Origin: Salinisphaera sp052044135
GTDB lineage: Bacteria > Pseudomonadota > Gammaproteobacteria > Nevskiales > Salinisphaeraceae
Assembly: GCF_052044135.1 (NCBI RefSeq)
Contig: NZ_JBQDYF010000003.1
Span: 186,001 to 250,000, forward strand
DNA: 64,000 bases
Direction: 5' to 3'
Made by a program: the position numbers and the translations under genes. This document shows, in pieces, positions 1 to 8,352 of this stretch. Position 1 is the stretch's first letter. Every line of letters starts with the position of its first letter. The notes under the pieces are model-generated. The model did not search any database and was not told the origin of the DNA. It worked only from the letters and a program-made list of their open reading frames with translations.

Positions 1-1
1 T

Positions 2-313
2 CACGAAGTGTTCGCCGTTCTATTCCTCGATACCCGGCACCGGCTGATCGAATACGTCGAGATGTTTCGCGGCACCATCGATGGTGCGTCGGTGCACCCG
101 CGTGAAGTGGTCAAGGAAGCGCTGCGGTTCAATGCAGCGGCGGTCATCTTCAGCCATCCACATCCGAGCGGGAATCCCGAGCCGAGCCAGGCCGACAGAA
201 CGATCACCAGCCGGCTCAGGGAGGCGCTGGCGCTGGTCGAAATACGCACGCTGGATCACATCGTTGTCGGCGGCAACGACATCGTCTCGTTCGCCGAGCG
301 GGGGTTGCTCTGA
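2..313 (+). CDS. radC: RadC-family JAB/MPN protein, 5' end outside window
   Basis: This is the C-terminal 103 residues of a RadC-like protein; the reading frame is open through the left edge of the window, so the start is not visible. The JAB metal-binding signature HPHPSGNPEPSQAD is intact, as are the preceding FLDTRHRLI and ASVHPREVVKEAL blocks typical of the family. RadC-like genes of this type are very common on integrative conjugative elements of the Tn4371 class, where their role is unknown despite the DNA-repair name. A strong hairpin terminator follows immediately. Confidence 0.9.
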   Translation, partial: HEVFAVLFLDTRHRLIEYVEMFRGTIDGASVHPREVVKEALRFNAAAVIFSHPHPSGNPEPSQADRTITSRLREALALVEIRTLDHIVVGGNDIVSFAERGLL

Positions 314-317
314 CTTC

Positions 318-338
318 GGGGGCTTCGGCCCCCTTTTT
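318..338 (+). terminator. Rho-independent terminator after radC
   Basis: Perfect GGGGGC / GCCCCC stem (318-323 and 328-333) with a TTCG tetraloop and a run of five T directly after it, starting 4 bases after the radC stop codon. Confidence 0.9.
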
Positions 339-369
339 GCTGCGTCCTGCGTTGTAGCTCCAGCTTTAA

Positions 370-782
370 TCAGGGTTCCGTCAGCCCCATTTTCAAACGG
401 TAGTGGTCGGGATGGCCGGCTGCCTGAAAAACAGCCTCCAGCTTGGCGAGGTAATAGGCAATGTCGAACTGGCTCCAGTCGACGTGGGCGATGTTGGTCT
501 CGTCCCGGTGAGAGCCTCGGTTCAAGAAGCGCTCCAAGGGACGAAAGGCTCCATCCTCCGCAGATAACTGCTGCAGGATTTCTTCGAATCGCTTGGTGTT
601 GCCCGTGAAGGCAAAGAAGTTCTCCAAGATGCACCGCATGGTATTGGGTACCACCTGGATGCGTACCAATCCCGCTTTGGCATCCTGCATTACGTGCCAG
701 AGTGCATCGTAATCGTTGACGAAATCGCGGGCGTCCATCGGCACAACGTGACTGTGCTCGCTCTTGATCACGCGTATCAGTT
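370..782 (-). pseudogene. C-terminal part of AAA_13/RloC-like ATPase gene cut by IS3 element
   Basis: This is the 3' part of the ATPase gene whose 5' part lies at 2017-3820. It encodes the AAA_13 tail (KSEHSHVVPM, NDYDALWHVMQDAK, PNTMRCILENFFAFTG, ERFLNRGSH). Removing the insertion element and one GTT target copy (1237 bp) joins the two parts in frame, reading ...SDKCQLIRVIKSEHS.... The restored protein would be about 737 residues. On its own this fragment has no proper start; an open frame into the element end begins at 819. Function of the tail in this family is not known to me, and I see no clear anticodon-nuclease triad in it. Confidence 0.85.
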
Positions 783-808
783 TGAATCGACCAGGGTTCC
801 GTAGACGC

Positions 809-1714
809 TCACGAGCCACTTTCTAGGAACCGCCTTTCGTACTCTACCGGCGACAGCCCCTGGTTGCTGCCGTGCTGACGCCGCGGGTTGTAGAACATCT
901 CGATGTAGTCGAACACATCGCTCGCCGCGTCGGCCCGGGTCGTGTAGATCCGGCGCTTGATCCGCTCGCGTTTGAGCAACTGAAAGAAGCTCTCGGCCAC
1001 TGCATTGTCGTGGCAGTTACCGCGCCGGCTCATGCTGCAGACGATGCCATGTGCCTTCAGGAACGCCTGCCAGTCACCTCCGGTGAACTGACTGCCTTGA
1101 TCGGAATGCAGCATCAGACCTCGCGCCGGCTTTCGCCGCCATACCGCCAGCGTCAGCGCCTGAAGCACCAAGTCGGTGTGCATGGTCGATTGCATCGACC
1201 AGCCAACCACGCGTCGCGAAAACAGGTCCAGCACCACGGCCAGGAACAGCCACCCTTCGTGCGTGCGGATGTAGGTGATGTCCGTGACCCAGTGGGTATT
1301 GGGTGCATCGACGGCAAACTGGCGTTGCAGCCGGTTGGGCGCCACCGTGGCCGGCGGGCCACCACGCGGCTTGGGCCGCCTTCCGTACCCTACCTGGGCG
1401 CGCAGGCCGGCCAGTTTCATGAGTCGCGCCACGCGATGACGGCTGCAGCGCTCACCCAGGTCGCGCAGGTCGGTGGTGACCTTGCGGTAACCGTAGACCG
1501 CTCCGCTTTCCAGCCAGGACAGCTTGATCAGCCCCGTCAGGCGACGATCCTCCCTGGCTCGCGCACTCGCCGGTTGCTTCAGCCAGGCGTAGTAGCCGCT
1601 GGGGTGCACGCCCAGCACCCGGCACATGCTGCGCAGCCGAAACTGGTGGGCATGGTCTTTCATGAAGGCGTACTTCACCCGGACTGCTTGGCAAAGTACG
1701 CGGCGGCCTTTTTT
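809..1714 (-). CDS. IS3-family transposase OrfB (DDE catalytic part, made by -1 frameshift)
   Basis: The OrfB frame is entered from orfA at the A6G run (1708-1714), giving the OrfAB transposase; coordinates here start at that slip site. An HTH_21 region (RSMCRVLGVHPSGYYAWL) precedes the integrase core. All three acidic catalytic residues are visible: D in VDAPNTHWVTDITYI, D in LMLHSDQGSQF and E in NCHDNAVAESFFQLLKRE. The C-terminus has the normal IYTTRADAASDVFDYIEMFYNPRRQH block, so the protein appears functional. The first in-frame ATG inside OrfB is at 1663. Confidence 0.93.
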   Translation of the reverse strand, partial: KKGRRVLCQAVRVKYAFMKDHAHQFRLRSMCRVLGVHPSGYYAWLKQPASARAREDRRLTGLIKLSWLESGAVYGYRKVTTDLRDLGERCSRHRVARLMKLAGLRAQVGYGRRPKPRGGPPATVAPNRLQRQFAVDAPNTHWVTDITYIRTHEGWLFLAVVLDLFSRRVVGWSMQSTMHTDLVLQALTLAVWRRKPARGLMLHSDQGSQFTGGDWQAFLKAHGIVCSMSRRGNCHDNAVAESFFQLLKRERIKRRIYTTRADAASDVFDYIEMFYNPRRQHGSNQGLSPVEYERRFLESGS

Positions 1715-1953
1715 AGGATGTCGCGCTCCTCGGTGACCCGACGCAACTCGGCTTTCACCCGGCGCAGCTCCGCCGCCTGATCCGACGCTCCATGCGCTGC
1801 GCCGTTGGTCTCGCCATGGCGCCTGATCCACGCATACAAGCTGTGCGTGGTGATTCCCAACCGGTCTGCCACCTCAGCCACCCGATGGCCACGCTCGGTC
1901 ACCTGCTTGACCGCCGCAACCTTGAACTCATCCGTATACCGCTTGCCGCTCAT
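1675..1953 (-). CDS. IS3-family transposase OrfA (HTH subunit)
   Basis: 92-residue OrfA with the family pattern: an N-terminal helix-turn-helix (KRYTDEFKVAAVKQV, then VAEVADRLGITTHSLYAWI) followed by a leucine-rich coiled coil (residues about 55-85, ELRRVKAELRRVTEERDILKKAA). I chose the ATG at 1953 because GGAGG lies 5 bases upstream of it; an in-frame ATG at 1974 has no such site. OrfA alone usually binds the element ends and regulates transposition. Its 3' part carries the A6G slippery run that makes the OrfAB fusion. Confidence 0.92.
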   Translation of the reverse strand: MSGKRYTDEFKVAAVKQVTERGHRVAEVADRLGITTHSLYAWIRRHGETNGAAHGASDQAAELRRVKAELRRVTEERDILKKAAAYFAKQSG

Positions 1954-2016
1954 GGACACCTCCGTCGTAGCCATACAGTATGGCTCTGAGGCGTCTACAA
2001 GACCCTGGTCGATTCA

Positions 2017-3820
2017 GTTGGCATTTGTCGCTAGCCTTTGCCAAGTTCCTCCCGGCGATTTGGTACACCAATTCGTGCAAGAAGAAGAGGTTGTGAGTCA
2101 GAACGATGACCTGCCGCACCTTCTGTCCGCCTGGCGGCTTGATGAGCTCGTGGCAGATCATCGACGCGATGTCGTAGACGAAATTGTGGGACAGGCTGGA
2201 AACCGGGTCATCGATGACCACAATCGTCCTACCGATATCGACCGCTGCCCCTTGCTCCCTGGAGCCTTTCAGGAATTCGATGAAGTAGAGAAAGGAAATC
2301 AGGGTCTTCTCTCCCTCACTCAGTGATTGAGCGCTGCTCTCGCCGTGGGCTGGACGTTCCAAGCAATACAGGCTGCCTTCACCAGGTTTGCGGGCGATTG
2401 AGAAGGAGTCAATGCCCAGTGCCTTCAGCCGCTCGTTGATGGACGCCACCGATGCATCTACGCCTTCCTGCTTCTTGCGTAGCTCGGTGAGAGCGTCGAC
2501 ATGGCCGGCTTCCAAGGACCCGGCCTCGCGGTCCGTAGTTTGTGCCTCCGCCAGTTGCTGGTTGAGTGGAGCAATGTGGGCGTCATAGGCCCTATAGACA
2601 TCAAGGCGGTCGCGGCACATGGTCTTCCAGAATGCTTCTCGAATCGCATTGCGCTCGGCGTCCTTGTTCCGGATTCGCTGATTGAAAGCGTCAATTCGAG
2701 TATTGAGCGCCGATAACGAGTCCTGCATTGGCTGCAGGTCGGCCGGGGCAATCTCCATCGATTCCGAGGGAGAGGCCTGCTTCAGTCGCATGGTGGCGAG
2801 GTTTGCCTTCAAGAGGGCATGCACCGCATCCCATGTCGCTTTCAAGTCAGTCTCTTGGGAGAGGGGTTCGGCCAGCGCCCTGTCTACCGATGTTTTCAGG
2901 GTCTGGATAGCAGATTCGTAAGCGGCGATGTGCGCGTCGATGAGGTCGATTTTTTGTTGACGATCCCCGTCCAGCAGCTTGGCCAATTCATCCAGGAAAT
3001 CGTGGGGCAATCCTTGCTGGCAGAACGGGCATTGATCGTCGTGCACGAATGCGCGGCCCTTGCTCAGCCAGTCCCCATTGCCTAGTTTCTCTACGAGGGG
3101 CGCAAGGCGGCTCTCGCCGGAAACTTCCACGCGCTCCTTCCAGACGCTGTCCTTCTCGATGGCTGAAAATGCACCCAATGCAAAGTGATGGGTGCTTTTT
3201 GACGTCTCCTCCCCGGAAATATCAGCCAAACGCTTGGCCAAGCTGCCGAGATCGTCCAGAGCCTCGTCATCCGATGTCTCATAATTGCGCAGGTCATCGA
3301 AGAATTTCTGTGCGCCTCGGCCGTACCCCGTGAGGAAGCTATCGAATGTGCCTTTATCGTGAGCCTTGTAGACAGTCCAAACTGCTTCCTTGGCATCGTT
3401 CAGCGCCGTTGCTAACTCGCCGTTGATGCGTGTGATATCCCGCTGCGCAGCCTCACGCGTGTTCCGGACATCTTGAAGCGAGTGTTCGTGCTCTTCGATC
3501 TGCCGCTGAGTCTCGGTATCCAATTCGCCGATGGTGAAGATGCCAGGCATACCTTCGGCTTCACCGATCACCGACTGCACAAAGTGGTGGTTGTAAACCA
3601 GATAGCGGAAAGGGCCGCCCTGAGTCGTCTCCACCCGGCATGCATGAAACTCGGCATCGCCAATGTCGCGCCCGTGGACTACTTCCCCAATCGCCGTCTT
3701 TCCGGCTCCGTTGAGGCCATAGAAGAACACCGGCTTCTGTGTTGCCGTTTCAAGCGTGATAGTGACGGGAGTTGTTGGGTGAAAGCTCTTGTAGTCTTGG
3801 ATGATGATGTCCCTGATCAT
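2017..3820 (-). pseudogene. N-terminal part of AAA_13/RloC-like ATPase with zinc-hook CPFC motif, cut by IS3 element
   Basis: This ABC/SMC-type ATPase has a Walker A near the N-terminus (YGLNGAGKTAIGEV, residues about 33-45), long coiled coils, a CPFCQQG motif in the middle like the zinc hook of RloC, an ABC signature (SLSEGEKTLISF), Walker B (IVVIDDPVSSL) and the H-loop (VLTHNLFFLHEL). AAA_13 proteins include PrrC and RloC, which cut tRNA during phage infection, and other restriction-linked ATPases. The ATG at 3820 is preceded by GGGAGGGG; an upstream in-frame ATG at 3865 has no such site. The IS3 element interrupts the gene after the H-loop, so the C-terminal 138 or so residues are separated and the product is probably inactive. 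An XRE regulator lies just upstream. Confidence 0.88.
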
Positions 3821-3950
3821 TGTTCCCCTCCCATAGGGACATTGATGGCAGCACTCATCATGCACGACTGAGTCGTATGCGAATCACGGTTACCACGTTT
3901 TCGCATTGCGACTACTACCGAGCTTCCATCTGCTCTTGGCCGACAAGCTG

Positions 3951-4238
3951 TCAGTCAGAATGGATTCCGAGCCCTTCTGCTTCTCGCCGTACCTGCTCCA
4001 AAAGCTTATCGAGTTGTTGCGCGCTGTCGCCAGCATAGGCCAGCGTCAGCAGCGTGAGCGGATGCACGTCCATGACCTCGCACAGCTCGGCCAGCTTGCT
4101 GAGGGTCGGGCTTTTCAGGTCGCGCTCCAGGGTGCTCATGTAGGTACGGCTCGACACGTCGGAGAACGCTTCCTGGCTCAAACCACGCGCTTTCCTGACC
4201 GTCTTCAATGCTTTCGCCAACGAGTACCCGGTTGCCAC
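3951..4238 (-). CDS. XRE-family HTH regulator
   Basis: 95-residue protein with a Cro/CI-type HTH (SLAKALKTVRKARGLSQEAFSDVS, then YMSTLERDLKSPTLSKLAELCEVMDVHPLTLLTLA). The frame extends to a TTG at 4262, but the GTG at 4238 has GAGGGA about 9 bases upstream and starts right before the HTH, so I use it. The gene points the same way as the broken ATPase gene 130 bp downstream and may regulate it. A perfect 7-bp inverted repeat lies 43 bp upstream and is a likely operator. Confidence 0.85.
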   Translation of the reverse strand: MATGYSLAKALKTVRKARGLSQEAFSDVSSRTYMSTLERDLKSPTLSKLAELCEVMDVHPLTLLTLAYAGDSAQQLDKLLEQVRREAEGLGIHSD

Positions 4239-4280
4239 CTGTGGTTTTCCCTCAAAAACCAAGATGACAGCTCATTGCGT

Positions 4281-4303
4281 ACTATAGAGCTACAATCTAT
4301 AGT
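4281..4303. promoter_or_regulatory. Operator-like inverted repeat upstream of XRE gene
   Basis: ACTATAG and CTATAGT form a perfect 7-bp inverted repeat separated by 9 bases, in an AT-rich patch between the XRE gene (minus) and the DUF2958 gene (plus). Position and symmetry fit an autoregulatory site; binding is inferred. Confidence 0.5.
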
Positions 4304-4523
4304 GTTCATTTGTTGTAGGCCTGTGCTTTCGTGCTTCTACGGAAATCCGCTTTTGCGGATGGCCTCAGTCCCACTGAGTCGTATCCGTGTCGTTCCTGAT
4401 TTCCACTCACGCGCCTTCATGCTTCTGCATCTCTGCGGATTCGCGGGCTTACGCATGTGTACTTCCGTGCGCAAGCACGAATGCAGTTCGCCGGCTTTGT
4501 ACATCCGAGGAAGGCGCACGGCC

Positions 4524-4871
4524 ATGACGACCCTCATCACCGAGGAACAGCGCACGCAACTGCTCGCCAATGGCCGGGACCGCGCCGCAGGCCAAGGCAT
4601 CGACCCACGGCCTGTCGTGCGATTGTTCACACCGGATGCTCACGTGACTTGGCTGCTGACGGAACTCGACCCGGCGGACGGCGATACGGCGTACGGGCTA
4701 TGCGATCTTGGCTTGGGAATGCCGGGCCTGGGGCATGTGAAACTGTCCGAATTGGCCTCTATCGTCGGCCCGCGCCAGCAGCCGGTCATGCGGGATCGCT
4801 ACTTTCGGACGACGCGTCGCTTGTCCGAGTATGTCCGTCTGGCCCAGCAAAACGGCTCGATCATCGATTGA
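4524..4871 (+). CDS. DUF2958 protein
   Basis: 115-residue protein starting at ATG 4524, with GAGGAAGG at 4507-4514 upstream. The patterns LLANGRD, PVVRLFTPDAHVTWLLTELDP, TAYGLCDLGLGMPGLGHVKLSELASI and RDRYFRTTRRLSEYVRLA match the DUF2958 family, which is widespread on conjugative elements and plasmids. Its biochemical role is unknown. The upstream open frame back to 3906 overlaps the XRE gene and is not coding. Confidence 0.88.
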   Translation: MTTLITEEQRTQLLANGRDRAAGQGIDPRPVVRLFTPDAHVTWLLTELDPADGDTAYGLCDLGLGMPGLGHVKLSELASIVGPRQQPVMRDRYFRTTRRLSEYVRLAQQNGSIID

Positions 4872-5186
4872 GTGATCTCGGGCGCATCATGGCTGTTTCC
4901 GTCATGTTTCAGGCCGCTACGGCCTGAATCCGCATTCTTGTTTTTTCGTAGTGCCACTCTGACCTGATCGGTCGGGATCGCCCGTGTCTGCCGTGGCAGG
5001 GTGGGGGAGCCGCATGCCATTTGGTGGTATCGCGGCCGTCGCTACTGGACGAGGTCGGCGAGGTATCGGAGCTTGAGGCATTCGATACAGGGTCAGCTTG
5101 ACCGACTGATGTGACGATTCGAGGATGGGACGGAGGTCCCATGCCATGCCCGTGGCGACGCTGCCTGTACGACAGGAGCGTATGCC
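4872..5186. other. Intergenic stretch with one hairpin
   Basis: No gene seen. A perfect TCAGGCCG / CGGCCTGA hairpin with a CTA loop (4909-4927) follows the DUF2958 stop by about 40 bases; a run of six T occurs 14 bases later, so it may be a weak terminator. The end of the stretch carries the AGGAG ribosome site of the next gene. Confidence 0.6.
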
Positions 5187-5969
5187 ATGGCCGATCAGCC
5201 TGTGGTGGCGGCCCGCTTTCCGGCCGCCGCCTATCTCTACGTGCTGCACCTGGATGGGCCCGCTCTGGCCTGGGAGTATCTGCGGCGCCATCCCGACTAT
5301 CAGGCTGACTGGCGGCGGCGCCGGCGGCCCGCGGCGGCACGGTCATGGGGGCTGCGTCTGTTCGAGGATCCGACACGGGATGCGCGTGATGCCCATCCGC
5401 TGTGGTTCCCTGCTGACCCGACCATCTTGCAACTCCATCCCGATGCCGATCCCATGCCCAACGGGCCGGTCTTCGACCTCTGGCGCATGCCGGGCCGCAA
5501 AGGGCTGATCCACGACGGGCTCCGGCTGCGAATGACGGTGGCGTGGCCCGGTATCTGCCTGCGGTTGGTCCTCGCATCGGGCTTGGCGGCGGCGCAAGCC
5601 TATGTCTGCGCCGTACGGGCTGCGTCCTATCGCACCTGCCAGGCCTGGATAGAGGCGCTGGCCCAATTGGACCTCGATCCGCCCCTGGCGCAGACAAGCC
5701 CACGCCCCACGGCCGCCCAATTGCTGGAGCTGCATACCCTGCAGGCTCTTGATGTCAGTCTGGCCGGCGCTTCGTTGCGTGAGGTGGCCGGCGTGGTGCT
5801 CGGCGCCGATACGGTGGCCACGCAATGGCACGCGGACAGCGCCTTGCGCGCCCGGGTCCGGCGGTTGGTGCGTCGGGGACGGGAACTGATGGGCGGCGGC
5901 TACCGCCGGCTGGCACAGCTTCCACCCCTTGAACAGGGACGTTCCGCGGCCCCTGCACAACGTCCCTGA
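5187..5969 (+). CDS. DUF2285-domain protein (DNA-binding-like)
   Basis: 260-residue protein with an N-terminal DUF6499-like part (AWEYLRRHPDYQADW, then RSWGLRLFEDPTRDARDAHPLW) and a C-terminal DUF2285 part (TAAQLLELHTLQALDVSLAGASLREVAGVVLG, then LRARVRRLVRRGRELMGGGYRRL) that resembles a helix-turn-helix. Such proteins are conserved between the radC end and repA of Tn4371-type elements and are often annotated as transcriptional regulators; no function is proven that I know of. AGGAG precedes the ATG. Confidence 0.85.
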   Translation: MADQPVVAARFPAAAYLYVLHLDGPALAWEYLRRHPDYQADWRRRRRPAAARSWGLRLFEDPTRDARDAHPLWFPADPTILQLHPDADPMPNGPVFDLWRMPGRKGLIHDGLRLRMTVAWPGICLRLVLASGLAAAQAYVCAVRAASYRTCQAWIEALAQLDLDPPLAQTSPRPTAAQLLELHTLQALDVSLAGASLREVAGVVLGADTVATQWHADSALRARVRRLVRRGRELMGGGYRRLAQLPPLEQGRSAAPAQRP

Positions 5970-6052
5970 GCAGCGCGCCCGTTCTTCTTGAGACTGCCTC
6001 CATCCGGCCATTCAGAGATGGCCGTCGATCCCGAACGATGGAGGACTATCCG

Positions 6053-6349
6053 ATGCGTCCCGCACCCGTCAGACCCGCTTCGGCACACACGGCCACGCCG
6101 CAGTCACCCGACACCGCGCACCCACCGCGTTACCTCACCAACGACGAGGCCGCGGCCTATCTGCGGTTGTCGCCGCGCACGCTGGAGAAGCAGCGGGTGA
6201 TCGGTGGCGGGCCGCGCTTTCGCAAGTTCGGCCGGCGCGTCATGTACGCCCGAGCCGATCTCGATGCCTGGGCCGACAGCCGCAGCTTCGAGGCCACCTC
6301 CGATCCCGAATACGCCGAGCGCCACTCGGCCGACAGCCGTGCGCGCTGA
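6053..6349 (+). CDS. Excisionase/AlpA-like helix-turn-helix protein
   Basis: 98-residue protein with a MerR/excisionase-type winged helix (YLTNDEAAAYLRLSPRTLEKQRVIGGGPRFRKFGRRVMYARADLDAWAD). I start it at ATG 6053 because GGAGG sits 7 bases upstream; the ATG at 6038 is possible too. Proteins of this fold act as recombination directionality factors or activators of integrase genes. It lies just before repA, the usual place in Tn4371-like elements. Confidence 0.85.
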   Translation: MRPAPVRPASAHTATPQSPDTAHPPRYLTNDEAAAYLRLSPRTLEKQRVIGGGPRFRKFGRRVMYARADLDAWADSRSFEATSDPEYAERHSADSRAR

Positions 6350-6360
6350 TCCGCGGCGCG

Positions 6361-7200
6361 GTGGCGTCCCGTCCGATGTCTCCCCGCAGGGAACAGTTGG
6401 AGCTGTTCCGCGCGCTGCCGGGCGACATGGCACCACGCGACGTGCAGGATCTGATGGCCTATCCGTTCTTCTCGTTGGCCAAGTCACGGCGTATCCGGCC
6501 GATCGACTACCGTGCCGGCGGCGTGACCGTACGGGTCGAAAGCACGGCCGAGCATGGCATCGCCACCATCTGGGACGCGGATATCCTGATTTGGGCGGCC
6601 AGCCAGATCGTCGAGGCCCGCGATGCCGGCATTGCGACCTCGCGACTGATGCGAGTCACGCCCTACGAAATTCTGCGCTTCATCGGGCGCGGGGTATCGC
6701 GGCGCGACTACCAGCGCCTGAAGGCCGCGCTGGATCGCCTGCAGGCGACCACCATCGCCACCTCCATCCGGGAAAGCACCGGCCGGCGCTTGCACCGCTT
6801 TTCCTGGATCAACGAATGGAAGGAGCGCACCGATGCCTGCGGCCGGCCGTTGGGCATCGAACTGATCCTGGCGGACTGGTTCTACGCCGGCGTGGTCGAT
6901 GCCGCGCTGGTGCTGACCATCGACCCGGCGTACTTCCGGCTCACCGGCGGCATCGAGCGCTGGCTGTACCGCCTGGTGCGCAAGCACGGCGGCAGGCAGC
7001 CGGACGGCTGGCAATTCGACTTCCGGCACCTGTATCGCAAATCCGGCAGCATGGCAAAACCCTACGACTTTGCCTGCGACCTGCGCGCGCTGGTCGCACG
7101 GCAGTCACTGCCCGGCTATGTGCTCGGCATCGAGCGGATGCCGGACGACGGAACGGAGCTGCTGACCTTCCGGCCCGTGCCACTCACGGCACGGGGATAA
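6361..7200 (+). CDS. repA: RepA-type replication initiator (RPA family)
   Basis: 279-residue replication initiator of the plasmid RPA family: MAYPFFSLAKSRRIRPIDY, then EHGIATIWDADILIWAASQI, RVTPYEILRFIGRG, YQRLKAALDRLQATTI, FSWINEWKERTD and YRLVRKHGG. Start is GTG 6361; ATG 6376 is an alternative and neither has a strong ribosome site. Iteron-like repeats begin 24 bases after the stop codon, and parA follows. This suggests the element can replicate as a circle, as shown for some ICEs. Confidence 0.9.
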   Translation: MASRPMSPRREQLELFRALPGDMAPRDVQDLMAYPFFSLAKSRRIRPIDYRAGGVTVRVESTAEHGIATIWDADILIWAASQIVEARDAGIATSRLMRVTPYEILRFIGRGVSRRDYQRLKAALDRLQATTIATSIRESTGRRLHRFSWINEWKERTDACGRPLGIELILADWFYAGVVDAALVLTIDPAYFRLTGGIERWLYRLVRKHGGRQPDGWQFDFRHLYRKSGSMAKPYDFACDLRALVARQSLPGYVLGIERMPDDGTELLTFRPVPLTARG

Positions 7201-7224
7201 CGCGGGGAAAACCTGTGAATCGCC

Positions 7225-7289
7225 TCGTGCTATCAGGCGTGCGGGGTATCGTGCTATCGGGCGTGTCCCACTCGTGCTATCAGGCGTGC
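7225..7289 (+). repeat. Three iterons, likely RepA-binding origin
   Basis: Three copies of TCGTGCTATCRGGCGTG start at 7225, 7249 and 7272 (spacing 24 and 23 bp, close to two helical turns). Copy 2 has G instead of A at the variable position. Regular direct repeats right after an initiator gene are typical of iteron-controlled origins. RepA binding is inferred. Confidence 0.8.
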
Positions 7290-7336
7290 GAAATCGTCGC
7301 AAAGCCAATAACGGTGCGGGTTTCAGCCGCTTCTAA

Positions 7337-7370
7337 CTTACTAACGATAAAAACACTAACCAGTAGTAAG
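7337..7370. promoter_or_regulatory. AT-rich inverted repeat between iterons and parA
   Basis: CTTACTA (7337-7343) and TAGTAAG (7364-7370) form a perfect inverted repeat with 20 bases between; three CTAAC direct repeats (7333, 7341, 7356) lie inside the same patch. It could be an unwinding region, a partition site or the parA operator. Confidence 0.45.
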
Positions 7371-7465
7371 CGTGCACCATTTCGGTGGACAACCGCGAAA
7401 CGGCACGGCGAACAGCGTTTTGCATGGCAAGCAGCGTCCGACTTTTCGGCAAGGAGCACTGCGCC

Positions 7466-8104
7466 ATGATTGTCGCGCTACTCAACCAGAAGGGCGGCGT
7501 GGGCAAGACCACGCGGGCCACCCATATCGCGGGCGAACTCGCCTTGCGCGGTCAGCGCGTCATGTTGCTCGATGCCGACCCGCAGGGCTCTGCGCTGGAT
7601 TGGACCCAACGGCGCAGCCAGCAGAGACTACCGCGGTTGTTCGGGGCGGTGGGGCTGGCGTGCGAAACCTTGCACCAGGAAGTGCCGGATCTGGCGCGTC
7701 GCTGCGATCACCTGGTGATCGACGGTCCGCCGCGCATTGCCGCCCTGGCGCGCTCGGCCCTGTTGGCTGCCGAACGTGTCCTGATTCCGGTCCAACCCAG
7801 CCCCTACGACCTGTGGGCCAGCGCCGAGATGGTGGCCTTGGTCCGCGAGGCGCAGGTATTCCGACCCGCCTTGCAGGCGGCCGTCGTCATCAACCGTCGC
7901 GTGGTGCGCACAGTCATCGGTCGCGAAGCGCACAAAGCCCTGGCGGATCAGCCGCTGCCCGCACTGCGGCCGGAGGTCTGCCAGCGCATCGTTTTCGCCG
8001 ACAGCGTGGCCGCCGGTCGGGTGGCGCGCGAGGTGGCGCCCGGCAGCGCCGCCGCGCGCGAGATCGGTGTCTTGGTCGACGAGCTGCTGCGAGGCCAGCC
8101 ATGA
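7466..8104 (+). CDS. parA: ParA-type partition ATPase
   Basis: 212-residue ParA/MinD-family ATPase with the deviant Walker A KGGVGKT at residues 9-15, the LLDADPQGSALDW motif after it, and VIDGPPRIAALARSAL. The start ATG 7466 has AAGGAG 9 bases upstream, and the open frame upstream of it has no similarity. It probably segregates or stabilises the circular form of the element. Its stop overlaps the next start (ATGA), as do the following genes, which suggests one operon from parA to traF. Residue T16 is followed by R, not the more common T-L, a minor oddity. Confidence 0.92.
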   Translation: MIVALLNQKGGVGKTTRATHIAGELALRGQRVMLLDADPQGSALDWTQRRSQQRLPRLFGAVGLACETLHQEVPDLARRCDHLVIDGPPRIAALARSALLAAERVLIPVQPSPYDLWASAEMVALVREAQVFRPALQAAVVINRRVVRTVIGREAHKALADQPLPALRPEVCQRIVFADSVAAGRVAREVAPGSAAAREIGVLVDELLRGQP

Positions 8105-8352
8105 GCGGGGGACGCGGCAAACGCATTGCGATCGGTGCCCGTCCGCCGGCCAGCCCGCGGGCCGAGGCCTGGGTGCGTCAGGGGGACGCCGGTGAACCGC
8201 AGAAATGCGATCTCTACACCGCGCGCCTGACCCTCGACATCACCCCGGCGCTGCGTGCGCGCATCAAGATCGCGGCCTTCACGCAGGACACGACGGTGGC
8301 CGAGCTGTTGCGCGCACTGCTGGCACGCGAGTTTCCGGAGGACATGCCATGA
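8101..8352 (+). CDS. Small basic protein, possible ribbon-helix-helix partner of ParA
   Basis: 83-residue protein overlapping parA by ATGA at 8101. The basic N-terminus (GGRGKRIAIGARPP) is followed by a segment of the form LTLDITPALRARIKIAAFTQDTTVAELLRALLARE, a beta strand and two helices like RHH DNA-binding proteins such as ParG. The position right after parA fits a centromere-binding partner. Function is inferred from position and fold only. Confidence 0.75.
   Translation: MSGGRGKRIAIGARPPASPRAEAWVRQGDAGEPQKCDLYTARLTLDITPALRARIKIAAFTQDTTVAELLRALLAREFPEDMP

Larger units (their letters stand above)
783..2016 (-). mobile_element. Complete IS3-family insertion sequence, 1234 bp
   Basis: The ends are imperfect inverted repeats: the left end reads TGAATCGACCAGGGTTCCGT and the right end, on the complementary strand, TGAATCGACCAGGGTCTTGT, with both continuing as AGACGC. 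A 3-bp direct repeat GTT flanks the element (780-782 and 2017-2019), within the usual IS3-family range. Inside are two overlapping frames, orfA and orfB, with an A6G slippery run (1708-1714 on the minus strand) for -1 frameshifting. The element looks intact and is inserted in an ATPase gene in the same orientation as that gene. Confidence 0.95.

Noticed and set aside
370..782. Anticodon nuclease active site in the AAA_13 C-terminal part
   Set aside because: I looked for an Arg-Glu-His set as in PrrC/RloC but could not place it with any confidence, so the nuclease role is not claimed.
7225..7289. Three regularly spaced repeats as a CRISPR array
   Set aside because: Repeats are 17 bp with 6-7 bp gaps, too short for CRISPR, and lie between repA and parA; iterons fit. 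No cas genes are in the window.
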